Notes under the pieces: generated by a model | Databases searched by the model: none | The model's input: the letters and a program-made list of their open reading frames with translations, nothing else | What the model was told of the DNA's origin: nothing | Source: Candidatus Stercoripulliclostridium merdipullorum | GTDB lineage: Bacteria; Bacillota; Clostridia; Christensenellales; DTU072 | DNA length: 53,919 bases | Direction: 5' to 3' | Assembly (NCBI GenBank): GCA_018713745.1 | Contig: DVOH01000017.1 | Span: 1 to 53,919, forward strand | Shown: piece after piece, positions 1 through 7,446 of the stretch | How positions within the stretch are numbered: position 1 is the stretch's first letter | How the letters are laid out: each line of letters opens with the position of its first letter | Position numbers and translations under genes: made by a program

Positions 1-194
1 ACATTTATATCTACATTATAGTATAAAACCATAGCATTTGCTTGAATTTTCTGCAATAAATAGTTAAAAAAATCATATTAGGCTTCGATATTTTGACTTC
101 AGCTAAATATGTACCAAACTAACTACTATGAAATAGCAAAAATAGGAGTATTTCTTATCGTTCTACGATGATACCGAAGTAATCGACGGCAAAA
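1..194. other. AT-rich stretch without a recognisable gene
   Basis: This sequence lies just beyond the 3' end of tRNA-Ser. It is visibly richer in A and T than the rest of the window and all frames are interrupted by frequent stops; the longest ATG frame I see (from 109) is about 20 codons. It could be the end of an intergenic region or the edge of an accessory segment next to the tRNA gene. I see no integrase, repeat or recognisable site in it. Confidence 0.5.
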
Positions 195-229
195 AATAAT
201 ACGAACTCGTTTTCAGAGTTCGTATTATT
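195..229 (-). terminator. Intrinsic terminator of tRNA-Ser
   Basis: A perfect 14-bp stem (AATAATACGAACTC with its complement) closes a 7-nt loop. On the minus strand it is followed by a run of T and begins 7 nt after the CCA end of the tRNA. The A/T-rich base of the stem means it could also act in the plus direction. Confidence 0.8.
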
Positions 230-235
230 CGCTAA

Positions 236-327
236 TGGCGGAAAGAGAGGGATTTGAACCCTCGGAGCTGTCTCCAGCTCACACGATTTCGAGTCGTGCG
301 CGTTAAACCGGGCTCCGCCATCTTTCC
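236..327 (-). tRNA. tRNA-Ser (anticodon CGA)
   Basis: A 92-nt class II tRNA read on the minus strand. The acceptor stem GGAAAGA pairs with TCTTTCC, followed by discriminator G and an encoded CCA. The anticodon arm is CACGA-CTCGAAA-TCGTG, giving anticodon CGA for UCG codons. The long variable arm (GAGCTG..CAGCTC) and the T-loop GGTTCAAATCC are typical of tRNA-Ser. A terminator hairpin follows directly. tRNA-Ser 3' ends are common integration sites, and the sequence beyond this one is AT-rich, but no integrase is visible. Confidence 0.95.
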
Positions 328-429
328 GTGCTTAATTATATTACCCTATTCTGACAAAATTGTAAATCGTTTTTGCAAACTTTTTCGGGATGCGATTGCC
401 AAAAAGCGACATTCTTGCAAATTTGTCGA

Positions 430-459
430 TTGAAACCCGATGTACTGCCGTGATATAAT
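430..459 (+). promoter_or_regulatory. Sigma-A-type promoter of glutamate dehydrogenase
   Basis: TTGAAA (430-435) and TATAAT (454-459) are separated by 18 bp, with the start codon 29 nt downstream of the -10 box. The motif TGTCGAT at 424-430 overlaps the -35 and differs by one base from a Spo0A box (TGTCGAA); whether it is functional is unknown. Confidence 0.7.
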
Positions 460-487
460 ATGATTAAGAACTCAAGGGAGGTTTGTT

Positions 488-1744
488 ATGACAAAAGTTT
501 ACAATCCGTACGACAACTTTTTGTCGGTGCTTGACAAAGCGGCAACGGCGATCGGGCTTTCCGAAAAGGATTATATTCTGATCAAATATCCCGAACGCGA
601 ACTGAAAGTTTCGATCCCGGTCCGGATGGATGACGGCAGCGTCCGAATCTTCGAAGGATATCGCGTACAGCACAGCACGACGCGCGGCCCCTGCAAAGGC
701 GGTATCCGATATCACCAAGACGTCAACGAAGCCGAAGTCAAAGCGCTTGCCGCATGGATGAGCTTTAAATGCGCGGTCGTCAACATTCCTTACGGTGGAG
801 CGAAGGGAGGCGTAACGGTCGATCCCTCTACCCTCTCCAAAGGTGAACTCGAGCGTCTGACACGCCGCTACACCGCGGCAATCCTGCCGATCATCGGTCC
901 CGAAATGGATATTCCCGCACCCGATGTCGGAACCAACGCGCAAGTGATGGACTGGATTATGGATACCTATTCCGTCATGAACGGGTACACAATCCCTGGT
1001 GTCGTAACAGGCAAAGATCTCGAAGTCGGCGGCTCTTTGGGGCGTCCCGAGGCGACCGGACGCGGGGTTATGATCATCACGATGGAAGTCCTTGAAAAGT
1101 ATAAGCTCGACCCCAAAGACGTCAGTATCGTGATTCAGGGGATGGGCAACGTCGGCGGAACGGCGGCGCGCCTGCTTGCCGAAAAGGGCTGCAAAATCGT
1201 GGCGGTTTCCGACGTATCGGGTGGCGTGCGCAAAGCGGAGGGACTGGACATTGCCGAGATTACGGCGTTTCTCAAAGGAAAAAACAAACTCGCCGATTAT
1301 CAAGCCGAAGGCGTCGAGCATATCGACAACCGCACGTTGCTGACGACACCCTGCGATATTCTGATCCCTGCCGCACTTGAAAATCAAATCGACGCCGACG
1401 TGGCGCGCGATCTGCAATGTCGCCTTGTTATCGAAGCCGCCAACGGTCCGACGACGGTCGAAGGAGACGCCGTCCTGGAAGAACGCGGGATTGTCGTACT
1501 GCCCGATATTCTTGCCAATGCGGGCGGTGTCGTCGTGTCGTATTGCGAATGGGTACAGAACCTGCAGTCCCTTACTTGGGAAGAAAGCGACGTCAACGCC
1601 ACGTTGTTCAAGGTTATGACGCGGGCGCTGACCGACGTTTATCATAAAGCGCGCGACTACAAAATCAGCTATCGGCTGGCAGCCTATGCCGTTGCTATCG
1701 AGCGTCTTTGCGTTGCCAAGAAAAAGCGCGGACTATACCCGTAA
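488..1744 (+). CDS. NAD(P)-dependent glutamate dehydrogenase
   Basis: Catalyses the reversible oxidative deamination of glutamate to 2-oxoglutarate and ammonia in the cytoplasm, linking amino-acid and carbon metabolism. The 418-aa length fits the hexameric GudB/RocG-type Glu/Leu/Phe/Val dehydrogenases. The N-terminal substrate domain contains KGGIRYHQDV (about 70-79), the catalytic lysine in PYGGAKGGV (K106) and DIPAPDVGTN (about 141-150). The C-terminal Rossmann domain has GMGNVGG near residue 217, followed by the conserved ANGPTT. The ATG is preceded by AAGGGAGG at good spacing and by a clear promoter, and the gene ends in a hairpin, so it appears monocistronic. The family is certain; cofactor preference and main direction (catabolic or assimilatory) cannot be read from the sequence. 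Confidence 0.96.
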   Translation: MTKVYNPYDNFLSVLDKAATAIGLSEKDYILIKYPERELKVSIPVRMDDGSVRIFEGYRVQHSTTRGPCKGGIRYHQDVNEAEVKALAAWMSFKCAVVNIPYGGAKGGVTVDPSTLSKGELERLTRRYTAAILPIIGPEMDIPAPDVGTNAQVMDWIMDTYSVMNGYTIPGVVTGKDLEVGGSLGRPEATGRGVMIITMEVLEKYKLDPKDVSIVIQGMGNVGGTAARLLAEKGCKIVAVSDVSGGVRKAEGLDIAEITAFLKGKNKLADYQAEGVEHIDNRTLLTTPCDILIPAALENQIDADVARDLQCRLVIEAANGPTTVEGDAVLEERGIVVLPDILANAGGVVVSYCEWVQNLQSLTWEESDVNATLFKVMTRALTDVYHKARDYKISYRLAAYAVAIERLCVAKKKRGLYP

Positions 1745-1775
1745 GCCTTCCTCTTATCCCAAGACGGCGCAGCAA

Positions 1776-1815
1776 CCCGACCGAACCGGACTTACAAGCC
1801 CGTCGGTCGGGTTTT
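1776..1815 (+). terminator. Terminator after glutamate dehydrogenase
   Basis: CCCGACCG (1776-1783) pairs with CGGTCGGG (1804-1811) and is followed by TTTT. The loop is 20 nt long, so it may be a moderate terminator. Confidence 0.6.
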
Positions 1816-1830
1816 GTCACAAAAAAAGGA

Positions 1831-1859
1831 TTGTAATTTCGTCGATCTTGTTATATAAT
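1831..1859 (+). promoter_or_regulatory. Sigma-A-type promoter of the 1902 gene
   Basis: TTGTAA (1831-1836), a 17-bp spacer and TATAAT (1854-1859), placed about 40 nt before the start codon. Confidence 0.65.
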
Positions 1860-1901
1860 AATCTATATTGTTGTAATTTCGGACGGAGAGGTAGGTAAGC
1901 T

Positions 1902-2876
1902 ATGCGAACGATGGACGATCAAAAAAAGAGATATGCCCCTTTCATCTGGGCTGTGATCGGTTTGATAATCGTTTTGGCGGTGTTCTTTTTTCTGATTGCG
2001 CCCCTGATTTCGCCTACACTTAACATCGGCATCGGCGTGTATGCTTTTGAAGAAGAACTCCGTACCGAAGACAACGCCAATATCACCAAGAACATTCCCA
2101 AAAACGCGCTGGTAGCCTACCGTCCCTATCACGCGACCAAAAATCCCTTCAAAGAAGGCGACCTTTTTGCTTATTACGAAGAAGCGGACGGGAAAATCGT
2201 CATTCATACCGAAGTATTCGAGTCGCTGACGTTTGACGAATCCACCGGTTCCGTCGTGTACACGTCCCATCCTTTGGACAGCGAACTGACCGAGAGTTAC
2301 ACCATCCCCTCGGGGCATCTCTTAGGCATCTATGTCGGGCATGTACCCAATGCCGGCATCGCCCTGATCTATCTTGCCCAAAACAAGGCGATTGCGTTCG
2401 GCGGATTTGCGGGGATCGCCCTCTTGCTGGTGGTTGTACCGATTTTGGTCGGCATCGCACGCGTCAAACCGAAACGTCGTACCGCGGCGGCGATGCGGCG
2501 CCGAAAAGAAGAACCCAACGGTCCCGACTTCAACGCAATGCCCTTAAAGCACGCCGCCATTTTCCGCGAGCTGTGCGACTTTATGGTAGAAGGCGGAATG
2601 GTGCTGAAAAAGAGTTACAACTGCTATGCCATTTACGTCGGTAAAGTGATGTTCGGGATCATCGAATACGACAGCCACTCCGTGCTGATCCGCGTCAACA
2701 AAAACTTCAGCCGCTACGACGGAAAGATCGATCGTGCAGGATATATCCGTATATCGAACTTCAGCGATCTCGACTATACCAAACTCCGCATCAACAGCAT
2801 TTACAACGCGTATTTCCGTCAGTTTAAGCCCAAAAAACGTAATCCCGGCAATCCCGCCGCGGCTTACAGACGCTAA
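1902..2876 (+). CDS. Membrane protein with degenerate signal-peptidase-like region
   Basis: A 324-aa protein with a hydrophobic helix at about 12-36, an extracytoplasmic segment to about 155 and a second helix at about 163-186, then a cytoplasmic C-terminal domain (about 205-315). The exported segment resembles the beta-barrel of SipW-like signal peptidases: an 'ALVAYRP..FKEGDLFAYYE' stretch, 'IVIHTEVFES', and 'HLLGIYVGHVPNAG' near the second helix. However, the serine-containing SGSM motif expected after the first helix is not visible, so catalysis is doubtful. I do not recognise the C-terminal domain. The ATG at 1902 follows a GGAGAGG-type RBS; a second Met is three codons later. The gene has its own promoter and terminator. 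It may be a non-catalytic relative or an unrelated envelope protein; the resemblance is judged by eye only. Confidence 0.6.
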   Translation: MRTMDDQKKRYAPFIWAVIGLIIVLAVFFFLIAPLISPTLNIGIGVYAFEEELRTEDNANITKNIPKNALVAYRPYHATKNPFKEGDLFAYYEEADGKIVIHTEVFESLTFDESTGSVVYTSHPLDSELTESYTIPSGHLLGIYVGHVPNAGIALIYLAQNKAIAFGGFAGIALLLVVVPILVGIARVKPKRRTAAAMRRRKEEPNGPDFNAMPLKHAAIFRELCDFMVEGGMVLKKSYNCYAIYVGKVMFGIIEYDSHSVLIRVNKNFSRYDGKIDRAGYIRISNFSDLDYTKLRINSIYNAYFRQFKPKKRNPGNPAAAYRR

Positions 2877-2901
2877 CGATCCAACGCCCATATAATAATC
2901 G

Positions 2902-2934
2902 TGTCCGCAACTCTTCGGTTGCGGACATTTTTTT
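2902..2934 (+). terminator. Intrinsic terminator after the 1902 gene
   Basis: TGTCCGCAAC (2902-2911) pairs perfectly with GTTGCGGACA (2918-2927) around a 6-nt loop and is followed by seven T residues. Confidence 0.9.
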
Positions 2935-3136
2935 GTGCGTTCTTTCCCCTCTCCCTTCGCGCGATCCCCGACCGGCACGTTCAAACGCGGCGCCGCGGGG
3001 CATATCTGTAAACTATAACTATGGAATCCCCCCCCGAAGCGATCTATCGGATCGCGTTCGGCGGTACGTTATTCTTCCGATCGGGTTGCCGAACGATTGT
3101 CTTGATTGAATCCTTCTTTCCTTAGCGGTTTTAACA

Positions 3137-3164
3137 CAAAAAAACCGCCCTTGCGGGCGGCTTT
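3137..3164 (-). terminator. Bidirectional terminator of the M28 peptidase gene
   Basis: The stem CCGCCC/GGGCGG (3145-3160) is flanked by eight A residues on the left, which become T8 on the minus strand, and by TTTT on the right. It therefore works best for the minus-strand gene ending at 3183. Confidence 0.85.
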
Positions 3165-3182
3165 TATCGATTGTCGCTAAAA

Positions 3183-4436
3183 TTATTTCCCGTATTTTTC
3201 CTCGAAGTTTTCAAGGCATTTTACGGTAATCGCATAGCAGTCGGCAAGACACTCTTTGTCCAGGTTATCCCAGCTGTCTTTGCGGGTATGATAGTAGTCC
3301 TGCAAAACGTGATTCAGCGCGGTAATACCCGTTGAGCGGAACCCGGCTTGGGCAAATGCCGCCGAATCGGTTGCGCCGCCGAGGGGCGGAACCCAGGTTT
3401 TCTGACAGGCGATGTCAAGTTCTTTTGCCGCCGCCATAAAGGCATCGCTGATCTCCTGATCGGCTTTGACGGTACCGTTGAGATCGCGGTAGTTGACGCC
3501 GAGAAACTCTTTTTCGTGAATGGTATCATAGGCAATGATCCAAGTCGGAACGTCGTCAAACTCCCCTTTGTGCGCTTCGCACCATGCTTTGGCTCCGCGC
3601 AGCCCCGCTTCTTCCGAACCCGACAGAATAACGCCGACTTCGGTATGCTCGAGTTCGATCCCCGCGTCTTTCATCGCTTTGAGAACGGCGATCCCCATAT
3701 AGCATCCCGTCAGATTGTCGTTGGCGCCGTCGACAATGGTTTTTTCGTCCCACATAAAGTACAGCCCGATCAGGATAGGGACAAAGATCAACATACCGAT
3801 CCCCGTCCAGAACAATCCCGCTCCGTACAAGGCAGGCGATGCGACCAAAGGCATACCGCCCGTGCGGATTGCCGCGATGATGCAAAGGATGAGCATAATC
3901 AGCGCTCCGCCGAAGCCCGAAGCGATGTGCGCTTCGTATACGGCGCCGCCGAACCGTTCGTTGACAGGCCAGTTCCAAGCGGCGTCGGGGTGACCGTTAA
4001 AGAAAATGCGGGCTTTGACTTCGCCTTTGCATTTTTTGATTGCGGTGACGTTGTGCCCTGTCTTTTCGGGGAATACGAAGTCGACGACTTTTTTATAAAG
4101 ACCGAACTGGAAGAACATCAACGCGAACCCGACAAAAATAATTGCCGCACCGAGAGCGGGGAAGAAGAAAAACAGAACAAAGCCCGCAAGTGCAAAGGTC
4201 AGCGTAAAGTACAGCCAACCGAGGAAGGAAGCGGGATTCTCTTTGAACGACTCGACGTCGGCACGTTCGCATCCGCATTGATCCTTCAGGACGCCTGCCA
4301 TATATTCGCACGCCATTTTTTCGCCTTCGTCGCCGGGGCCGCGTTTGGGCATCGTGCAGCAGATGTGTTTGATCTCATCCATCATAAACTGCGCGCTGTC
4401 GCTTTTGTTGTCGATCAGTTGCTTGAATTTGGACAT
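3183..4436 (-). CDS. Membrane-embedded M28-family metallopeptidase
   Basis: A 417-aa protein with the zinc-ligand pattern of M28 aminopeptidases: 'NGHPDAAW' (first His/Asp, near 150), 'DGANDNLTG' (bridging Asp), 'LSGSEEAGLRG' (catalytic Glu and ligand), 'TDSAAFAQAG' and the final His in 'YYHTRKDSWDNLD'. Two hydrophobic segments (about 71-112 and about 175-232, each probably a helical hairpin) interrupt the peptidase fold, the second lying between the first and second ligand motifs, so the enzyme is membrane-anchored from within. There is no N-terminal signal peptide. The RBS GAGGAGAG precedes the ATG and the gene stands alone between a promoter and a terminator. The substrate is unknown. Confidence 0.85.
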   Translation of the reverse strand: MSKFKQLIDNKSDSAQFMMDEIKHICCTMPKRGPGDEGEKMACEYMAGVLKDQCGCERADVESFKENPASFLGWLYFTLTFALAGFVLFFFFPALGAAIIFVGFALMFFQFGLYKKVVDFVFPEKTGHNVTAIKKCKGEVKARIFFNGHPDAAWNWPVNERFGGAVYEAHIASGFGGALIMLILCIIAAIRTGGMPLVASPALYGAGLFWTGIGMLIFVPILIGLYFMWDEKTIVDGANDNLTGCYMGIAVLKAMKDAGIELEHTEVGVILSGSEEAGLRGAKAWCEAHKGEFDDVPTWIIAYDTIHEKEFLGVNYRDLNGTVKADQEISDAFMAAAKELDIACQKTWVPPLGGATDSAAFAQAGFRSTGITALNHVLQDYYHTRKDSWDNLDKECLADCYAITVKCLENFEEKYGK

Positions 4437-4466
4437 AAATCTCTCCTCTCATGAGTTGATACAGAT

Positions 4467-4496
4467 ACTATAGCACATATGGGCGGGAATTGTAAA
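4467..4496 (-). promoter_or_regulatory. Promoter of the M28 peptidase gene
   Basis: On the minus strand, TTTACA (4496-4491), an 18-bp spacer and TATAGT (4472-4467), about 30 nt before the start codon. Confidence 0.6.
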
Positions 4497-4551
4497 TATC
4501 TGACGAAAGCTATTTTAAAAGAAATTTGTAACGATTTTCGATTGAGACGGT

Positions 4552-4583
4552 CGAAAACCGGGAGAAATCCCCCCCGGTTTTCG
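4552..4583 (-). terminator. Hairpin downstream of spoIVA, probable terminator
   Basis: CGAAAACCGGG and CCCGGTTTTCG form an 11-bp perfect stem around a 10-nt loop, 27 nt after the spoIVA stop codon. There is no clear T run on the minus strand beyond the U-rich half of the stem, so its strength is uncertain. Confidence 0.5.
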
Positions 4584-4610
4584 CAGTTTGTAGACAGATT
4601 TCGAATTCTG

Positions 4611-6086
4611 TTACAATAAAATGCAAAGTACGCCGCCTTTCCCCTCGTTGACGATGCGCGTCATCGTCCTGCGTAATTTTTTCTGTGCGTCTTTGGGCAT
4701 ATTGCCGACCTTGCCGCTGAGATCTTCGCGTACCAAGGCACTGAGGGGACGCCCGAAAAAGTCGGTTTCCCAAATCGCCTGCTTGTCGGCTTCGAACCGC
4801 TCGTTGATGTAGCTGAGCAGATCTTCGCTTTGCTGTTCGGTGCCGATGACGGGACTGACTTCGGTTTCGACGTCGACCCGTACGAGATGCAACGAAGGCG
4901 CCGACGCTTTCAGCCGAACTCCGAATTGCGCCCCTTTCTTGACGACTTCCGGTTCGTCCAAAACCATTTCGTCCGTCGTCGGCATAACGATCCCGTAACC
5001 GGTTTCTTTGACGCTTTCGATTGCGGTACGGATTTTTTCGTATTCGTTGTAGGCTTTACCCGCCTTGATCACATAGGACATCAGCTGATAGTCGTCCCCG
5101 ATCTCGGCGTTGCATTCTCCTGCCAGCACACGGTAGAACACCCCTTCTTTGGCGCGGTAACGCAGTTTGATCGTCCCGTTGGCACTGTCGGCAACGACGT
5201 CGGGTTCTTCTTCCAGAACCTCACTGCCTTCAAACAGTCCGTTGAGCTTTTCGTAATCGCGCATCTTGGCAAGAACCGTGCGGTCGGCGTTGATCCGCGT
5301 CAGAATATCGGCAATCATCGGATGACACCGGTCGAGCGCACGCATCCAGCGCGGCAAATCGATGTCAACTCTGCAAACAGGGAATTCCATCAGCACTTCG
5401 AGTAAAATTTCGCCGAAGTCCTCCGCCGAAGCCTTCTGCACGTTGACCGCCCGTACCGGTACGCCGTACTTCTCGGCAAGCGCCGCCGCAAGTTTGACGG
5501 TTTCGGCTTTTTCGGGGTGCTTGGAATTCAGCACGACCGTAAACGGCTTGCCCATCGCTTTCATCTCGGCGACGACGCGTTCTTCCGCCGCCGTATATTT
5601 GGCACGCGACAATTCGGTCACGCTGCCGTCCGTCGTCACGACAATCCCGATCGTACTGTGCTCGCGGATCACCTTTTCGGTCCCGATTTCCGCCGCTTCC
5701 TGGAAAGGCATTTCGGCTTCCGACCACGGCGTTTTGACCAGACGGGGTTTGTCGTCCTCCACATGCCCCAACGCTCCGTCCACCAGATAACCGACGCAAT
5801 CGATCAGGCGGACGTTGGCTACGGTTTTGTCAAGACTGAGCCTAATCGCCTCGTTGGGCACAAACTTCGGCTCGGTCGTCATAATGGTTTTGCCGTCTGC
5901 CGACTGCGGCAACTCGTCGATCGCACGCGTTTTTTTTGCGGGATCTTCGATATGGTCGAGTACGAGCGTTTCCATAAACCGTTTGATAAACGTCGATTTC
6001 CCCGTCCGTACGGGTCCCACGACGCCGATGTAAATATCACCGCCCGTTCTGCCGGCAATATCTTTGTATATATCGTAATGTTGCAT
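4611..6086 (-). CDS. spoIVA: Stage IV sporulation protein A (spore coat morphogenetic ATPase)
   Basis: SpoIVA is made in the mother cell and polymerises on the outer forespore membrane, using ATP hydrolysis, to form the base layer of the spore coat. The 491-aa length is normal for the family. The N-terminal P-loop domain contains GPVRTGKST (24-32), and the family-typical 'DELPQSADGKTIMTTEPKFVP' region (about 58-78) follows. The remainder is the middle and C-terminal polymerisation region, ending in 'GGVLCILL'. The RBS (CGGAGGCG) lies in the right arm of a hairpin, directly followed by six T and the ATG. A sigma-E-like promoter sits in that hairpin, which fits mother-cell expression. The gene strongly supports an endospore-forming host. 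Confidence 0.97.
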   Translation of the reverse strand: MQHYDIYKDIAGRTGGDIYIGVVGPVRTGKSTFIKRFMETLVLDHIEDPAKKTRAIDELPQSADGKTIMTTEPKFVPNEAIRLSLDKTVANVRLIDCVGYLVDGALGHVEDDKPRLVKTPWSEAEMPFQEAAEIGTEKVIREHSTIGIVVTTDGSVTELSRAKYTAAEERVVAEMKAMGKPFTVVLNSKHPEKAETVKLAAALAEKYGVPVRAVNVQKASAEDFGEILLEVLMEFPVCRVDIDLPRWMRALDRCHPMIADILTRINADRTVLAKMRDYEKLNGLFEGSEVLEEEPDVVADSANGTIKLRYRAKEGVFYRVLAGECNAEIGDDYQLMSYVIKAGKAYNEYEKIRTAIESVKETGYGIVMPTTDEMVLDEPEVVKKGAQFGVRLKASAPSLHLVRVDVETEVSPVIGTEQQSEDLLSYINERFEADKQAIWETDFFGRPLSALVREDLSGKVGNMPKDAQKKLRRTMTRIVNEGKGGVLCILL

Positions 6087-6092
6087 AAAAAA

Positions 6093-6136
6093 CGCCTCCG
6101 TTGATGAGATTATTACAATCTATGTCAACGGAGGCG
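6093..6136 (-). terminator. Hairpin plus T6 overlapping the spoIVA RBS
   Basis: Two perfect 12-bp arms, 6125-6136 and 6093-6104, enclose a 20-nt loop. On the minus strand the second arm (TCAACGGAGGCG) is followed at once by six T and then the spoIVA ATG. It is the expected terminator of the topoisomerase-der-aminotransferase operon ending at 6172, but it also contains the spoIVA Shine-Dalgarno. Transcripts reading through from upstream should form the hairpin; transcripts starting in the loop cannot. Confidence 0.75.
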
Positions 6137-6145
6137 GAAATATAC
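6117..6145 (-). promoter_or_regulatory. Sigma-E-like promoter of spoIVA
   Basis: On the minus strand, GTATATT (6145-6139), a 14-bp spacer and CATAGATT (6124-6117). The Bacillus subtilis sigma-E pattern is roughly KMATATT, 13-15 bp, CATACANT, so each box has one mismatch. The predicted start near 6110 gives a leader of about 24 nt that keeps the RBS but drops the first hairpin arm. Confidence 0.65.
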
Positions 6146-6171
6146 CGCTTATCTCGGACGGAACGCGATCG

Positions 6172-7443
6172 TCAGCCTTCGAGAACTTCGAGGGCGGCGA
6201 TTTTTGCCGCCGTGCAGAAGATTTCGGTCGCCGTCACCAGCTCTTCGACGGGCGGCAAAGACGGCGCGATACGGATGTTGGCGTCCGCGGGATCCTTTTT
6301 GTAAGGATAGGTCGCGCCCGCGCCCGTAAATACCACGCCCGCTTCTTTACAGAGAGCAACCGTACGTTTGGCAGTACCCGGCAACAGATCGACGCTGATA
6401 AAATATCCGCCTCTGGGCTTCGTCCACGCCGCAATCCCCGCTCCGGCAAGGCGATCGGTCAAAATCCGGTCGACGGCGTCGAACTTGGGTTTCAGCAAGG
6501 CGCGATGCTTGTCCATGTGGCGATAAATCCCTTCGGCATTGCCGAAAAAGAGTGCGTGCGCATATTGATTGATTTTGTCGGGACCGATGGTCTGAATGGT
6601 CATACGCGACTTGATTTCGGCGATATTGCGTTCGCTCGCAACGATAAATCCGACCCCGGCGCCGGCGTATGTAATTTTGGAGGTCGACCCGAACTGATAG
6701 ACGATATCTTCGTTGCCGAGGCGCTTTGCTTCGGCAAACAGATCGAGGAGAACGTCCCCCTCTTCGGTCAGACTGTGCACCATATAAGCGTTGTCCCAGA
6801 AAATGCGGAAATCGGGTGCGGCGGGCTTCAGCGCGGCAAACCGTCTTACGACGGCGTCCAAATAGACGATCCCCTGCGGGTTGCTGTACTTGGGGACGCA
6901 CCAGATCCCTTTGACGGAAGGATCTTTGACCAGTTCTTCCACGGCGTCCATATCGGGACCTTCCGGGGTCATTTTGATATTGATCATCTCGGCGCCGAAC
7001 AGCTCGCTGACGGCAAAATGGCGGTCATAGCCCGGGACGGGGCAAAGCCACTTGATTTTTCCCTGCTCGTTCCAGGGCGGGTTGCCGAGCAGACCGAACT
7101 GCATGGCACGTTGGAAGGCGTCGTACATCAGATTCAGACTGGCGTTGCCCGCAACGATCAGTTCGGAAGGACTGATTTTAAGCATATCGCAGAAAATCGC
7201 TTTCAATTCGGTTACGCCGTCGAGAATCCCGTAATTGCGGTAATCCGCGGCGCCTTTTTCGGTGGCAATGCGACCAAAGCAGGCAAGCAGACCGTCGGAG
7301 AGATCGAGTTGCTCCTTGGAAGGTTTGCCGCGGGACATATCGAGTTTGAGCCCCTTTTGCCGATACGCGTCGAGTTCGCTACGAAGTTGGGCGAGCAGTT
7401 CTTGCCTTTTTGCCGAAGTCAGTTGGGTGTAATCGCTATTCAT
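6172..7443 (-). CDS. PLP-dependent aspartate aminotransferase, class Ic type
   Basis: A 423-aa fold-type I aminotransferase resembling the AspT (subgroup Ic, PF12897-like) family that converts aspartate and 2-oxoglutarate to oxaloacetate and glutamate. Visible features are 'SRGKPSKEQLDLS' near the N-terminus, 'YRNYGILDGVTELK', 'PVPGYDRHF', the 'PKYSNPQGIVY' segment, 'WDNAYMVH', and the PLP-lysine motif 'STSKITYAGAGVGF' near residue 255. It is the last gene of the minus-strand operon, three nt after der, with a GAGGT RBS overlapping the end of der. Substrate is inferred from the family. Confidence 0.88.
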   Translation of the reverse strand: MNSDYTQLTSAKRQELLAQLRSELDAYRQKGLKLDMSRGKPSKEQLDLSDGLLACFGRIATEKGAADYRNYGILDGVTELKAIFCDMLKISPSELIVAGNASLNLMYDAFQRAMQFGLLGNPPWNEQGKIKWLCPVPGYDRHFAVSELFGAEMINIKMTPEGPDMDAVEELVKDPSVKGIWCVPKYSNPQGIVYLDAVVRRFAALKPAAPDFRIFWDNAYMVHSLTEEGDVLLDLFAEAKRLGNEDIVYQFGSTSKITYAGAGVGFIVASERNIAEIKSRMTIQTIGPDKINQYAHALFFGNAEGIYRHMDKHRALLKPKFDAVDRILTDRLAGAGIAAWTKPRGGYFISVDLLPGTAKRTVALCKEAGVVFTGAGATYPYKKDPADANIRIAPSLPPVEELVTATEIFCTAAKIAALEVLEG

Positions 7444-7446
7444 AAG

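Larger units (their letters stand above)
2877..3182. other. Intergenic region between convergent genes
   Basis: Apart from the two terminators at its ends, about 200 bases (2935-3136) show no gene, promoter pair or RNA that I can recognise. The short frames here have no RBS and no protein-like composition. Confidence 0.5.

Noticed and set aside
109..171. A 20-codon frame in the left AT-rich stretch
   Set aside because: Too short, no RBS, no recognisable peptide features.
464..1645. A 393-codon minus-strand frame opposite glutamate dehydrogenase
   Set aside because: Antisense shadow; no RBS and no protein family features.
2935..3136. Possible small RNA between convergent genes
   Set aside because: No promoter pair, terminator of its own or strong structure was seen.
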